Of a DNA stretch of 64,000 nucleotides, positions 37,680-47,433 are shown in pieces. Each line of letters starts with the position of its first letter. The stretch's first letter is position 1. The translations under genes and the position numbers were made by a program. Source of the DNA: Methylophilus sp. 5 (GTDB lineage: Bacteria > Pseudomonadota > Gammaproteobacteria > Burkholderiales > Methylophilaceae). The notes below the pieces were generated by a model, which saw only the letters and a list, made by a program, of their open reading frames with translations, was not told the DNA's origin and searched no databases. The stretch spans positions 248,001 through 312,000 of the forward strand of contig NZ_KI911560.1 in NCBI RefSeq assembly GCF_000515275.1, written 5' to 3'.

Positions 37680-38306
37680 ATGACAATTTCATATTCCCCC
37701 ATCACTTCAGTTGCCGCACTTCGTCAAATTTATGATGAGCCAGCAACAGCCATTCGCGATAAGGCATTGCCTACGCTAGACAAACACAGCAAACACTTTA
37801 TTTCGCTTTCGCCTTTTTGCTGCATCAGTACGCAAGGGCAGGAAGGGCTTGGAGATGTTTCGCCTCGCGGTGGCGAGCCAGGGTTCGTACATGTGCTGGA
37901 TGAAACGCACATTGCGTTTCCTGATCGCCCGGGCAATAACCGTCTGGATACGCTGGTGAACCTGATCAACACCCCCGGCATCGGCATGCTGTTTTTTCTG
38001 CCTGGCATTGATGAAATGTTGCGATTAAACGGGATTGCTTCGATCACAGTGGATGAGCATCTCATGCAGCATTTTGTGTATGAAGGCAAACGACCACGCG
38101 CAGTCATCGTGGTCGAAGTCAAAGAAGTGTATATGCACTGCTCCAAAGCCTTGCGTCGGTCAGCGTTGTGGAATCCTGAAAAACAACTGACTAAAAAAAA
38201 CTTTCCATCCCTGGGCCAAATTGCCAGGGATCAATACAAATTACTGGTTCCGGCCACGTTGATTGACCTGGCACTCGCGCAGGATGCCAAAAAGAATCTG
38301 TATTAA
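37680..38306 (+). CDS. Pyridoxamine 5'-phosphate oxidase-family FMN-binding protein
   Basis: 208 residues, cytosolic, no signal peptide. The split-barrel flavin-binding fold is indicated by FISLSPFCCISTQGQEGLGDVSPRG, FPDRPGNNRLDTLVNLI and MLFFLPGIDEMLRLNG; the whole looks like the MSMEG_1061/DR_2398-type PPOX subfamily rather than true PdxH. A reductase or haem/flavin role is possible but not shown. It lies between clusters D and E, divergent from the cluster D sigma and convergent with a receptor, sharing the Fur-box intergenic region. A link with intracellular iron release is only suggested by position. Confidence 0.85.
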   Translation: MTISYSPITSVAALRQIYDEPATAIRDKALPTLDKHSKHFISLSPFCCISTQGQEGLGDVSPRGGEPGFVHVLDETHIAFPDRPGNNRLDTLVNLINTPGIGMLFFLPGIDEMLRLNGIASITVDEHLMQHFVYEGKRPRAVIVVEVKEVYMHCSKALRRSALWNPEKQLTKKNFPSLGQIARDQYKLLVPATLIDLALAQDAKKNLY

Positions 38307-38330
38307 CCCCTGCTGGCTAGCCATGGCAGC

Positions 38331-40652
38331 CTACCAAGTGTAGCTCAGTGTGCCGATGACTGTCCGTGGCTGCGACAGATAGCAATAACCCTGCGTACAA
38401 ACCGCATAGCGGTTATCCGACAGATTCGTAGCATTGACTGCAAGGCGCCAATGCGGGTCGATTTGGTAGTGTGTCGTCATATCAAAGATGGTTGCACTCT
38501 GATTGGTATACGTATTGGCATCATCCCCATAGCTACTGCCAATCCGGCGAACACCGGCCCCCAACCCTAAACCATGCAACATGCCCGATGGCACGGTATA
38601 GTCTGTCCACAAAGACAGGTTGTTTTTCGGCTGGCCGGATTGCAAGTTATCGTAATTATCATCTCCCTGCCCCGTGAATCGCGATATCAGGTATGTATAT
38701 GCTGCAGTCAGATTTACGCCAGAATCCAGGCTGGTTTTAGCCTCAACTTCAAACCCGCGTGCGCGTACACCGCCTACTTGACGCTGAGCCGCTGGTCCAG
38801 ATGCCACGACTACATTCTGCTTATTGATTTGGAACACAGATGCAGTGACCATCAGCTTCATATCTTCTGGCTGAAACTTGAGACCTGCTTCAATTTGCCT
38901 GCCAGTCGTTGGACTTAAGAAGCCACCCGAAGCATTGCGTCCTAACAGCGGCACAAATGAGGTTGCATAGCTGACATACGGCGTCAGACCATTGCCCATT
39001 TGATAGCCTAAGCCAATGCGACCGGTGAACTTCTTAACGCTGTCATCATCGGTTTCATCCGTTGTTTCCTGAGCAGTTTCAGCCCAATCCTGACGTCCAC
39101 CAACAGTTAATATCCATTGCTGCCATTTCATTTGGTCCTGCGCATAAACACCCACCTGATTCATACGATATTGATATGGCGTATCCAATACTGGACTAGC
39201 GATAGGCTGAGTACCGTAATTAAGCGTGGTCAGGTCCAAATCTGGTGCAGTACCCAAACCAGTCTTACCGTTATTAATCGACTTGGTCCAATCCAATCCA
39301 AACAACACGGTATGATTCACACTACCGGTATGACCTTGCCACTGCGCCTGGTTATCAATCGCATAGGTTTGCAGGTGCTCTATCATTCTCTGTGTATATC
39401 GGCTGGCAACATTACCAGTCACTGAATCAAAATCAGTGTACTTAATATCCGCGGTTACCCGACCGGTACGTACATTTTGCCGCAAGGTCCAATGCTCGTT
39501 CAGCAAATGCTCGAACATGTATCCAACCTGATATTGCTCTTGTGTGAAGTTCTGAAATGCCGGGTCACCTGTAGGCGTATTTCTCAATACATGCCCATCA
39601 GCATCGTTATAGTAAGCCGCATTACCAACCGTCGTATTTTTCAGATAATGCGTCAGAATCGTCAATGTCGTTTTATCGTTCGGCTGCCAGGTCAGCGCAG
39701 GTGCGATATAAGTTCTGTCATCGTGCGCGCCTTTCAGTGGGCTATCACTGTCCCGATACAAACCGGTTAAGCGGTAAGCCAGGGTACCATCATTATCCAG
39801 CGCACCCGTTGTATCAAAACGTACTTGCTGGCGGTCATAATTACCTAGTTGAACATCCGCCTGATGTTTAGACTCAAATTGTGGCCGCTTGCTCACAATA
39901 TTCACTAATCCGCTCGGTTCTGCCTGGCCATAAAGTACCGAGCTTGGGCCTTTGATAATATCAATACGCTCAGCAGAATAAGGCTCTTCCTTATAAAGCG
40001 TCATGTTGCTTCCCAGCTGGCGTAAGCCATCGCGATAAATGCTGGTGTAAGTCGAATCAAACCCGCGAATACTGAATGAATCAAAACGCGGATCAAACCC
40101 AAATGCGCCAACGCGCACACCTGAGGTGTAAGCCACGGTATCGGTGAGTGTCTGCACATTACGCGCATCCATTTCATCACGAGTCACCACTGAAATTGAC
40201 TGCGGCACCTCGGTAATTGGTGTATCTGTTTTACTGCCCGTTGCACTACGTTTGGCCACATAGCCTTTTACTGGCCCGACCGCTGTCTCGCTCACCTTGC
40301 TGGAAGATACTTTCACCTCGGGCAACAACTGCGGCTCATTTTTGCTCTCTGGTGCACGTGGCAGCTCAATAATCGTATAGCCGCCTGCCGCGGTATCTTT
40401 GACCTGCAAGCCACTGCCAAGCAACAGTTTTTCCAGTGCTTGGCGCGTGGTGTAATCCCCCTTGAGCAAAGCAGATGTTTTCTGGTTGGTCATAGTGGTC
40501 GAAAAAACAATACGCTCACCCGTCTGATGCGCCAGGGCATTAAGGGCTTTATCCAGCGACTGGGCGGGGATATTGAGCTCAACCGCCTGGGCGGTGAAAA
40601 CAAGGTTAGCCAGAAGCAGGGCAAGTAAGGTTGGTTTACGCATATGGGACAT
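38331..40652 (-). CDS. TonB-dependent siderophore receptor with STN domain, cluster E divergent copy
   Basis: 773 residues from ATG at 40652 (GGAAAG just upstream); the ATG at 40664 adds four residues. Signal peptide about 1-23, STN about 25-90, TonB-box-like PEVKVSSS near 110, plug about 140-250 (VPQSISVVTRDEM, FSIRGFDST, RIDIIKGPSSVLYG), barrel ending LSYTW, with a Cys pair in CTQGYC near the end. Closely related to the cluster A receptor. It has no sigma/FecR pair of its own on its strand; the nearest pair diverges from it. The upstream segment AAGGACCTC...GTCGTCGG may be its promoter. Confidence 0.92.
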   Translation of the reverse strand: MSHMRKPTLLALLLANLVFTAQAVELNIPAQSLDKALNALAHQTGERIVFSTTMTNQKTSALLKGDYTTRQALEKLLLGSGLQVKDTAAGGYTIIELPRAPESKNEPQLLPEVKVSSSKVSETAVGPVKGYVAKRSATGSKTDTPITEVPQSISVVTRDEMDARNVQTLTDTVAYTSGVRVGAFGFDPRFDSFSIRGFDSTYTSIYRDGLRQLGSNMTLYKEEPYSAERIDIIKGPSSVLYGQAEPSGLVNIVSKRPQFESKHQADVQLGNYDRQQVRFDTTGALDNDGTLAYRLTGLYRDSDSPLKGAHDDRTYIAPALTWQPNDKTTLTILTHYLKNTTVGNAAYYNDADGHVLRNTPTGDPAFQNFTQEQYQVGYMFEHLLNEHWTLRQNVRTGRVTADIKYTDFDSVTGNVASRYTQRMIEHLQTYAIDNQAQWQGHTGSVNHTVLFGLDWTKSINNGKTGLGTAPDLDLTTLNYGTQPIASPVLDTPYQYRMNQVGVYAQDQMKWQQWILTVGGRQDWAETAQETTDETDDDSVKKFTGRIGLGYQMGNGLTPYVSYATSFVPLLGRNASGGFLSPTTGRQIEAGLKFQPEDMKLMVTASVFQINKQNVVVASGPAAQRQVGGVRARGFEVEAKTSLDSGVNLTAAYTYLISRFTGQGDDNYDNLQSGQPKNNLSLWTDYTVPSGMLHGLGLGAGVRRIGSSYGDDANTYTNQSATIFDMTTHYQIDPHWRLAVNATNLSDNRYAVCTQGYCYLSQPRTVIGTLSYTW

Positions 40653-40831
40653 AGGACTTTCCAATGTATGAATTGATTGCTAACACTGGCATGTCGTTTG
40701 AACCGACGACCATGTTGAGGTCCTTAAATTTATTTTACACATGCAGCATGGCTTGCCTGCTCAATGCGGCTGAATGGTTGATTGATCTCACACTCCGGGC
40801 ACTGTTACAACCCGCAATCCTGACATATAAT

Positions 40832-40846
40832 TGAGAATAATTGTCA
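40832..40846. promoter_or_regulatory. Fur box, cluster E sigma gene
   Basis: TGAGAAT-A-ATTGTCA followed by a further ATTATCA half-site, 17 bases before the sigma start in the 211-base divergent gap. Confidence 0.72.
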
Positions 40847-40863
40847 TTATCAAAAAGAATTGT

Positions 40864-41370
40864 ATGTCTGTACCATCGGCATCTCACGAGTTACTGCACC
40901 ATCTTTATAGCGACCACCACGGCTGGTTGCTTGGCTGGTTGCGGCATAAGGTCAAGGGCAGAGAGCAGGCAGCCGATTTAGCACAAGACACCTTTCTGAG
41001 CATTATGAATGCCAACCAGGTATCGGTTATCCGCGAGCCACGCGCATTTTTGGCTACGATTGCCAGACGACTGGTCGCCAACCACTACCGGCGGCGGCTA
41101 ATTGAGGAAGCCTACCTGGACGCACTGTCGCACTTACCTGAAAGCCATGCCCCCTCCCCAGAAGAACATGCCTTGGCACTAGAGCTGCTACAACACATAG
41201 ACCGTGCACTCAGTGGCCTGCCCACCCGAGTCAAACAGGCATTTTTACTCGCGCACCTGGAAGAGCTGTCGTATGCAGAGATTGCTAAAGTGCTGAAAGT
41301 ATCCACCAGCTCAGTCAAGCAATACCTGAGCCGCGCCAATCAACAATGCTTTTTTTTCGTGCCTGACTAA
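40864..41370 (+). CDS. ECF sigma factor, FecI-like, cluster E
   Basis: 168 residues from ATG at 40864 (MSVPSASHELLHHLYSDHHG); the longer frame from 40831 would read through the Fur box. Region 2: EQAADLAQDTFLSIM; region 4: EELSYAEIAKVLKVSTSSVKQYL. It is the only sigma/FecR pair on the plus strand in this region and lies between two receptors reading away from each other, so it may control both. Confidence 0.92.
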   Translation: MSVPSASHELLHHLYSDHHGWLLGWLRHKVKGREQAADLAQDTFLSIMNANQVSVIREPRAFLATIARRLVANHYRRRLIEEAYLDALSHLPESHAPSPEEHALALELLQHIDRALSGLPTRVKQAFLLAHLEELSYAEIAKVLKVSTSSVKQYLSRANQQCFFFVPD

Positions 41371-41374
41371 GCCC

Positions 41375-42343
41375 ATGCTTACCTCCCATTTCTCGCCCAA
41401 AATTGCCAAGGCGGCCGCAGGCTGGTTCACACTCAGTATGGACACGGCATTCAGCCCGCAGGATGCCGAGCGCCTGCACCAATGGCGGCAGGCACACCCT
41501 GAGCATGAGCGGGCATGGCAGCATATCCATCAAATGCGCACGTCGCTGCACCAGTTAAATAGCCATGCCGCCTATCAAACACTATCAAGCCTGCCCTCGC
41601 CTGCGAGACGCTCAACACTCAAAACACTGGCATGGCTGAGCATGGCAACGGGTAGCGGGTTGCTGGCCAGCAAAACAGAAACATGGCAACGGCAGGTTGC
41701 TGACTACAGCACCGACACCGGCGAGCTTAAAACGTTGGCATTGGCAGACGGCACGCAGATTGTGCTTAACACCAACAGTGCGATTGATGTCAATCTGACA
41801 CACACCGCACGCACGGTGACTTTACGTTACGGTGAAATCATGGTCACTACCGGCCATTTGCCTGGTGAGCGCAGAGTATTTCAGCTAGCCACAAACCACG
41901 GCAACATTGAACCCATAGGCACCCAGTTTAATGTCAGGCACCTTGAAAACAGCATTGCAGTGGCTGTATTGCAGGGCGCAGTAAAAATCATGCCTCACCA
42001 TAGTCAGGCGGTGACTTTGCAAGCAGGCATGCATACCACCTTCTCCAGCCACCATACTGAACCGGCCACGCCCGCATCGGCGAATGCAGGCGCATGGCGC
42101 AAGGGCCTGCTATTTGCAAATAATATGCGCCTGGCAGATTTAACCCAAGAACTGGCACGCTACCGCCCGGGCTTTATTCACTGTGATAGCACCGTGGCCG
42201 ACTTTAGAATCTCCGGCGTATTTCCATTAAGCAATACCACGCAGGCACTTGATGCCATCCCCAACTCGCTGCCCGTTAATATCGTCTATCGCACACGCTA
42301 TTGGGTCGGCATGACCGCAGCGCAAACCGGCAACATGCCTTAA
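41375..42343 (+). CDS. FecR-family anti-sigma regulator, cluster E
   Basis: 322 residues, 4 bases after the sigma stop. Cytoplasmic KAAAGWFTLSMDTAFSPQDA, then ARRSTLKTLAWLSMATGSG, a twin-arginine-like membrane segment (about residues 74-95), FecR domain (TGELKTLALADGTQIVLNTN, LRYGEIMVTTG), C-terminal ISGVFPLSNTTQ. Normal length. Confidence 0.92.
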   Translation: MLTSHFSPKIAKAAAGWFTLSMDTAFSPQDAERLHQWRQAHPEHERAWQHIHQMRTSLHQLNSHAAYQTLSSLPSPARRSTLKTLAWLSMATGSGLLASKTETWQRQVADYSTDTGELKTLALADGTQIVLNTNSAIDVNLTHTARTVTLRYGEIMVTTGHLPGERRVFQLATNHGNIEPIGTQFNVRHLENSIAVAVLQGAVKIMPHHSQAVTLQAGMHTTFSSHHTEPATPASANAGAWRKGLLFANNMRLADLTQELARYRPGFIHCDSTVADFRISGVFPLSNTTQALDAIPNSLPVNIVYRTRYWVGMTAAQTGNMP

Positions 42344-42367
42344 TCACAAAAAAATTAATAGAAAACA

Positions 42368-42394
42368 CTGCCCGATCTTCATGCTCGCGTGACC
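42368..42394 (+). promoter_or_regulatory. Candidate ECF promoter of the cluster E receptor
   Basis: CTGCCCGATCTTCATGCTCG then CGTGACC, 41 bases before the receptor ATG. ATGCTCGCGTG is identical to the minus-strand element before the DUF4198-like gene, with the same 12-base spacing from CCC. Confidence 0.6.
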
Positions 42395-42434
42395 TCCCTG
42401 ATGTCATTCATCAATTCAATCATCAGGAATCCCA

Positions 42435-44849
42435 ATGAGTCACCCGTCTTACACACACAAAACATTACAGTTGGCCCTGCTATTGGCCTTTCAGGGCAGT
42501 CTGGCTAGCACGGTCTGGGCAGAAGAAGCGGCAAGCACCATGCAAGCCATCAGAACCTACCATATTCCGGCTGGAGAGCTCACAACCGCGCTACAAACAC
42601 TGGCTGGTGAAGCAGGCCTGATTCTGACTTTTACGCCAGAACAAACCGCGGGCAAACAGTCTAGCCTCTTGCATGGTCGTTACTCTGTTGAACAGGCATT
42701 TGACATCCTGCTGACCGGCAGCGGACTGGCAGCCAAGAAAAACGCCCCCAATCAGTACTCCCTGCTTAAAGTCACGGCACCCTCCCCGAGCGCCACGCGC
42801 AGTGAATCCAAAGACATAGACACCTTGCCTGAAGTCATGGTGGTCGACAAAAAAGACCAACCCGCATCCAGCGCCTTACAAAATGAAGGGACAGCAGCAC
42901 AAGGATATCGCGTCAAAACTATTTCATCTGTCGGCGCACTGGGCGCCATGAAACTGCAAGATACGCCATTTTCAATGAGCGTCGTTCCAAGAGAGTTGAT
43001 TCAGAACATCCAGGCTCAATCACCGGACGATATTTACAAGGTCAACCCGTTTGCGCGTACGACAACGCCTCAAATTACCAGTTGGTCACCGGCCACCAAT
43101 ATACGTGGCTTTACTGCCTACAACACGGCAGAAGATGGCCTGCGCCGCCCATATAACCACGCGGCGGTCACCGAGGACAAGGAACGTGTAGAAATTATGA
43201 ACGGACCATCTGGCTTTTTATATGGTGCAGCCACCCCGGGCGGTATGGTTAATTTCGTTTACAAGCGCCCTACTCTTGAACGACTAAATAGCGTCACGCT
43301 AGGTAACTATGGCGGCGACCAGTATTACGTACACGGCGACTTTGGTGGTCGCATTGATGATGAAGGCCGCGCAGGCTATCGCCTGAATGTTGTCAGGCAG
43401 GATGGCAATACCGCTATCGACCACCAGAAAATAGACCGTGTATTGGTGAGCGGTGCCATCGACTGGCAGTTAACCGATCAATTACTGCTTGAGCTCAACG
43501 CCAGCTACAACGACTACAAAACACAGGGGACGTCTGCCTACTGGTTTTACGATGTCAAACATGGCAAAGCCCCCGACGCCAGCAAGCTGTGGTCACAACC
43601 CTGGGCGCGCGATGAGTTTGAAAATACCAAGCTGATGGGCAAACTGACTTACCAGCTCAACGACAATATCACCCTGCGCGGCGCTTATATGCGCGATTAT
43701 GTTGACCGTCCATTGGTCATTCACACCTTGAACAATGTAATTTCGAACACAGCATACAACCAAATACGCACCTTTTCCGGTAGAACCAAGGACACTTACG
43801 ATGCCGCACAAGCCATGGCTGATATCCGCTTTGATACCGGCTCTGCGCAGCACAAGCTGACAGTGGGCTATTACATGTACTCAGACAAGTTCTACCAGAC
43901 GCCTGCTAACAGCAATAGTGGCTGGTTAGGACCTTATTCCCTCAACAGCCCCACTTATGTAGCAGAGCCCGCTTTTAACGGCGGCAGCGCGACCTACTAT
44001 GCCGGTTATGACCTGAATGAAAACTACCTGATCGGCGACGCCATCACACTGAATGAACAATGGTCCGCGTTGCTTGGTGTCAACCGCAGCAACATACTCA
44101 GCCAGAGCTTCACACAGTCTGGGGCCAAAAGCCAAGCCGATTACAACAAAAGCCGTAATTCACCCTCAGCCTCGCTCATATTTAAACCCATGCCATGGTT
44201 GACCACCTACGCTAGCTATATCGAAGGATTGGAAATGGGTGGGCGTGCTGACAGTAGTGCTGCCAATCCCAATCAGATCATGCCTCCAATGATAACGAAA
44301 CAGAAAGAGATAGGCGCAAAAGCCACCGTGGGCAACATACTGCTGACTTCGGCCCTGTTCGAAATCGAAAAAGCCAATGAATATACCAATAGCGACAATA
44401 TCTACACGCAAAATGGCCGCCAAAACCACAAAGGTATAGAGTTCAGCGCCACCGGCCGGGCAACGGAGCGCTTAACCGTAGTGGGTGGGCTGACCTTACT
44501 GGATGCAAAAGTGCGCAAATCGGAATTCGACGGCAACCTGCCAATGAATGTTGCCGAGCAGCATGCAAAAATCTATACCGAGTACGATCTTTCCGGCGCC
44601 CTGGCTGGGCTAACTCTGACCGGGGGCGTGCAATACACCGGCAAGCAACAGGCAAATGACGCTAATACAGACAGCTTGCCATCAGTGGTGACTGCCGATA
44701 TTGGCGCACGTTATAAAACCATGCTGTCTAATCACCCACTGACATTACGTTTGAATATCAACAATATGTTTGATAAAAATTACTGGTTAAATGCATATTA
44801 CGTTGGTACTCCACGCAGTGTTGCTTTCTCGGCAAACCTGCAGTTTTAA
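42435..44849 (+). CDS. TonB-dependent siderophore receptor with STN domain, cluster E
   Basis: 804 residues. Signal peptide 1-29 (ending VWA), STN about 38-105, TonB-box-like PEVMVVDK near 133, plug about 165-275 (LQDTPFSMSVVPRELI, NIRGFTAYN, RVEIMNGPSGFLYG), barrel ending SANLQF. The plug is distantly similar to the cluster C and G receptors. Ribosome binding site AGGAATCCCA precedes the ATG. Ends at a strong bidirectional terminator facing the cluster F receptor. Confidence 0.92.
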   Translation: MSHPSYTHKTLQLALLLAFQGSLASTVWAEEAASTMQAIRTYHIPAGELTTALQTLAGEAGLILTFTPEQTAGKQSSLLHGRYSVEQAFDILLTGSGLAAKKNAPNQYSLLKVTAPSPSATRSESKDIDTLPEVMVVDKKDQPASSALQNEGTAAQGYRVKTISSVGALGAMKLQDTPFSMSVVPRELIQNIQAQSPDDIYKVNPFARTTTPQITSWSPATNIRGFTAYNTAEDGLRRPYNHAAVTEDKERVEIMNGPSGFLYGAATPGGMVNFVYKRPTLERLNSVTLGNYGGDQYYVHGDFGGRIDDEGRAGYRLNVVRQDGNTAIDHQKIDRVLVSGAIDWQLTDQLLLELNASYNDYKTQGTSAYWFYDVKHGKAPDASKLWSQPWARDEFENTKLMGKLTYQLNDNITLRGAYMRDYVDRPLVIHTLNNVISNTAYNQIRTFSGRTKDTYDAAQAMADIRFDTGSAQHKLTVGYYMYSDKFYQTPANSNSGWLGPYSLNSPTYVAEPAFNGGSATYYAGYDLNENYLIGDAITLNEQWSALLGVNRSNILSQSFTQSGAKSQADYNKSRNSPSASLIFKPMPWLTTYASYIEGLEMGGRADSSAANPNQIMPPMITKQKEIGAKATVGNILLTSALFEIEKANEYTNSDNIYTQNGRQNHKGIEFSATGRATERLTVVGGLTLLDAKVRKSEFDGNLPMNVAEQHAKIYTEYDLSGALAGLTLTGGVQYTGKQQANDANTDSLPSVVTADIGARYKTMLSNHPLTLRLNINNMFDKNYWLNAYYVGTPRSVAFSANLQF

Positions 44850-44866
44850 CTTTGGTCATCCTTAAG

Positions 44867-44901
44867 AAAAAGCCCGTCAATATTCACTGACGGGCTTTTT
44901 T
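44867..44901. terminator. Bidirectional terminator between two convergent receptor genes
   Basis: AAAAGCCCGTCA / TGACGGGCTTTT stem of 12 bases with an eight-base loop, A-rich on the left and T-rich on the right; serves receptors ending at 44849 (plus) and 44957 (minus). Confidence 0.88.
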
Positions 44902-44956
44902 ACAACCATCCCTTTATAGCAGAAAGTCATGGTTACCTTGGCAGTATAAGCGCCTA

Positions 44957-47329
44957 TTAAATCTCTAGCTTAAGTGCCACCCCAAACAAACGTGGTGCAC
45001 CAACATCCAGCACATTGCCGGTGCTATTGTTGGTGATATATTCGCGATCAAACAGGTTACGCACAAAGGCATTAAGCGTCGTGCGCGGGTTCAAACGGTA
45101 AGAGGCATTGGCATTCACCAGCACCACGCTGTCGTTACGTCTGGTTTCTGTGAGCAGATACACAGAGGGGCTACTGTCCTGGTAAACCGTATCCACATTG
45201 AACAACCACTGATTACCCAAGTGATAATTCACACCCAGATTCACTTTTGTTCTCGGCGCCATCGTAAACTGCTTGCCACGCATATTGAGGCCATCACTGT
45301 TAATAAAGTCCAGGTACTCGGTATGGTTGTAGGCAGCACCGGCAATCATCTGCCATTCACTGTTAATCACATACTCTGTCGATACTTCTAACCCGCGCAT
45401 GCGGCTTCTGGCCGCGTTAGAGACATACAGGCTGTCGGTCGGGGCATCGTATTGGCGCACCTGCTGGTTTTTCCAGTCGGTGTAATACAGGTTGGCAAAC
45501 GTTTTCAGGCCATACTCAGGCCAACTGCCACGATAAGAAAACTCATAAGTCGTCGTGAACTCTGCGTCATAGGGGCGATGATCTGACGGGACACGCATAT
45601 TAACGCCACCGCCACGATAGCCACGTTGCACAACAAAGCCGGTGCGTTGTGTGGGTGACCAGATATAGTTGACGCCCGCTTTTGGCAGCAATGCGCCGAA
45701 GCTCTTCTGCTCATTGGCCTGGTCGACTGGCGAGAATCCAAGACTATCCAGCGGGTAATCTACTTTGGCTTCATTTTTCTCACGGTCATAGCGTAAACCG
45801 GCAATGGCTTGCCAATGCTGGTCCAGGTCCCAGTTAATTTCACCAAAGATAGCATTGTTGCGTATCTGGCTTCGGCCATTGGCCTGTAACACATCGCCTA
45901 ACCCCACAATACGCAAGCCATCATTAAATTTAACACGGGAGTAGCCATAGTAAACGCCTGCATGCGCTTTAATCGTTTCGCCCTGGTAGGTGGCCCTGAA
46001 CTCCTGGCTGAATAACCGTGTTTGGTGATGGCGATCAGCCTCCTGGCTCGCATTGCTGCGTTGGTCAAAGTCCAGCAGGCTTTGATAACTGGCATTGGTG
46101 CCCGAGGTGATGCTGGTCAGCAACCAGGGCTGGCTTAGCTGATAGGTCAGTTTCAGCGTCGCCTCATTTTGCTGTACGGCATCAAAAGCATCTGTGTTCT
46201 GGTTTAGCCGATAATATTGCGGCTGGTTATTGAGTTGCGTCACGCCATTGCTGCCCGCGTGGTAGTCGGTGTGCGATAACGTCAGCAAAGCTTCTGTTTT
46301 TTCACCAACCAAGAACAGCAATTTGCCACGCGCATTGATAGAGCGGCGCGGGTCAGCATTGTTACCCAAAAAACTGTTGCTGATATAACCATCTTCATTT
46401 TGCACATTCAATGCAAAGCGGCCTGCCAACACATCTGGTACTAACACCGCATTGGCTGCAAGCGCCCCACCCTGCTGGTAATAGTTACCAAGGTTGCCTT
46501 GCAAGGTCAGCGTATTTTTAAACTCAGGATCATTGGTTTGCATAATCACGGCACCCGCCAATGCATTACGGCCTTGCACGGTAGATTGCGCACCGCGGTA
46601 AACCTCAACCTGTTTCATATCCCAGGTCGAGAGCGGGCTCATGGTCACCATACTGCTGGTTTGCAAAGCGCCATCGACAAATACCGACACCGCATTGTTT
46701 AATGACAACGGCCCCTGGTCATCAAAACCGGTCACCGGCACACCACGAATGCCCCAGGTTTCGTTACGCGATTGCGTATACACCCCAGGCGTACGCGCCA
46801 TGATGTCAGATAGCGACTGATCACCATGCGTACGAATATCCTGGGCGGTAGCGACAGCCACGCTGGAGTAGGTTTCACTGAGTTTACGCGTGATTTTTTC
46901 ACCCTGCACTGTCACTTCTGGCAAGGTATCCACCGACTCATGAGCGCTGGTCGTAGGTGCAGCATAGCTGCTGACTTTCGCGACCTTCTTTAACGAATAC
47001 TGCTGACCACCTTTATCATCAAGCGCAAAATCACTGCCCTTGAGCAAGGTGTCGAACCCCTCATTGACGCTGTAATACCCTTGCAGGCCGTCACTTTTCA
47101 AGTTGGCAACCAGTGCGGGGTCAAACGACAGGCGTGTGCCAGTCAAGGCAGCAAACTCTGCCAGCACATGGCCCAAGGGGCCTGGGGCGAGTTGATAACG
47201 CTGTTTCTCGGCGATGGCTTTGGGGCTATCCGCCATCACCAGCGACGGGCTGGCCGCCAAGATAAAGCCGCACAAAGCAACACGCAATGCGCTCTGCAAC
47301 GGAGTAAGTTTAAAAACGGAAGAGGTCAT
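44957..47329 (-). CDS. TonB-dependent receptor with STN domain, cluster F
   Basis: 790 residues. Signal peptide 1-33 (ending VMA), STN about 40-110, TonB-box-like PEVTVQGE near 138, plug about 150-270 (SVAVATAQDIRTHGDQSLSD, WGIRGVPVTG, QVEVYRGAQSTVQG), barrel ending ALKLEI. The plug differs from the siderophore-type plugs of the other seven receptors and looks more like broad-range FecA/IutA-like receptors. It is the only receptor under the two-tier sigma/FecR arrangement. Confidence 0.9.
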   Translation of the reverse strand: MTSSVFKLTPLQSALRVALCGFILAASPSLVMADSPKAIAEKQRYQLAPGPLGHVLAEFAALTGTRLSFDPALVANLKSDGLQGYYSVNEGFDTLLKGSDFALDDKGGQQYSLKKVAKVSSYAAPTTSAHESVDTLPEVTVQGEKITRKLSETYSSVAVATAQDIRTHGDQSLSDIMARTPGVYTQSRNETWGIRGVPVTGFDDQGPLSLNNAVSVFVDGALQTSSMVTMSPLSTWDMKQVEVYRGAQSTVQGRNALAGAVIMQTNDPEFKNTLTLQGNLGNYYQQGGALAANAVLVPDVLAGRFALNVQNEDGYISNSFLGNNADPRRSINARGKLLFLVGEKTEALLTLSHTDYHAGSNGVTQLNNQPQYYRLNQNTDAFDAVQQNEATLKLTYQLSQPWLLTSITSGTNASYQSLLDFDQRSNASQEADRHHQTRLFSQEFRATYQGETIKAHAGVYYGYSRVKFNDGLRIVGLGDVLQANGRSQIRNNAIFGEINWDLDQHWQAIAGLRYDREKNEAKVDYPLDSLGFSPVDQANEQKSFGALLPKAGVNYIWSPTQRTGFVVQRGYRGGGVNMRVPSDHRPYDAEFTTTYEFSYRGSWPEYGLKTFANLYYTDWKNQQVRQYDAPTDSLYVSNAARSRMRGLEVSTEYVINSEWQMIAGAAYNHTEYLDFINSDGLNMRGKQFTMAPRTKVNLGVNYHLGNQWLFNVDTVYQDSSPSVYLLTETRRNDSVVLVNANASYRLNPRTTLNAFVRNLFDREYITNNSTGNVLDVGAPRLFGVALKLEI

Positions 47330-47392
47330 TGCCTGAGCACTTTCTTAAGTATCAATAATGAAATGGCCTTGAAACGGCCTTCATCATGTACA

Positions 47393-47417
47393 CCGGACGA
47401 ATGCTAAAAAAGTATCA
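47393..47417 (-). promoter_or_regulatory. Candidate ECF promoter of the cluster F receptor
   Basis: Minus strand: TGATACTTTTTTAGCATTCG then TCCGG. T tract and ATTCG resemble the cluster G element; the C-rich block is weaker. Confidence 0.42.
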
Positions 47418-47433
47418 GGGTAAACAACATTTT

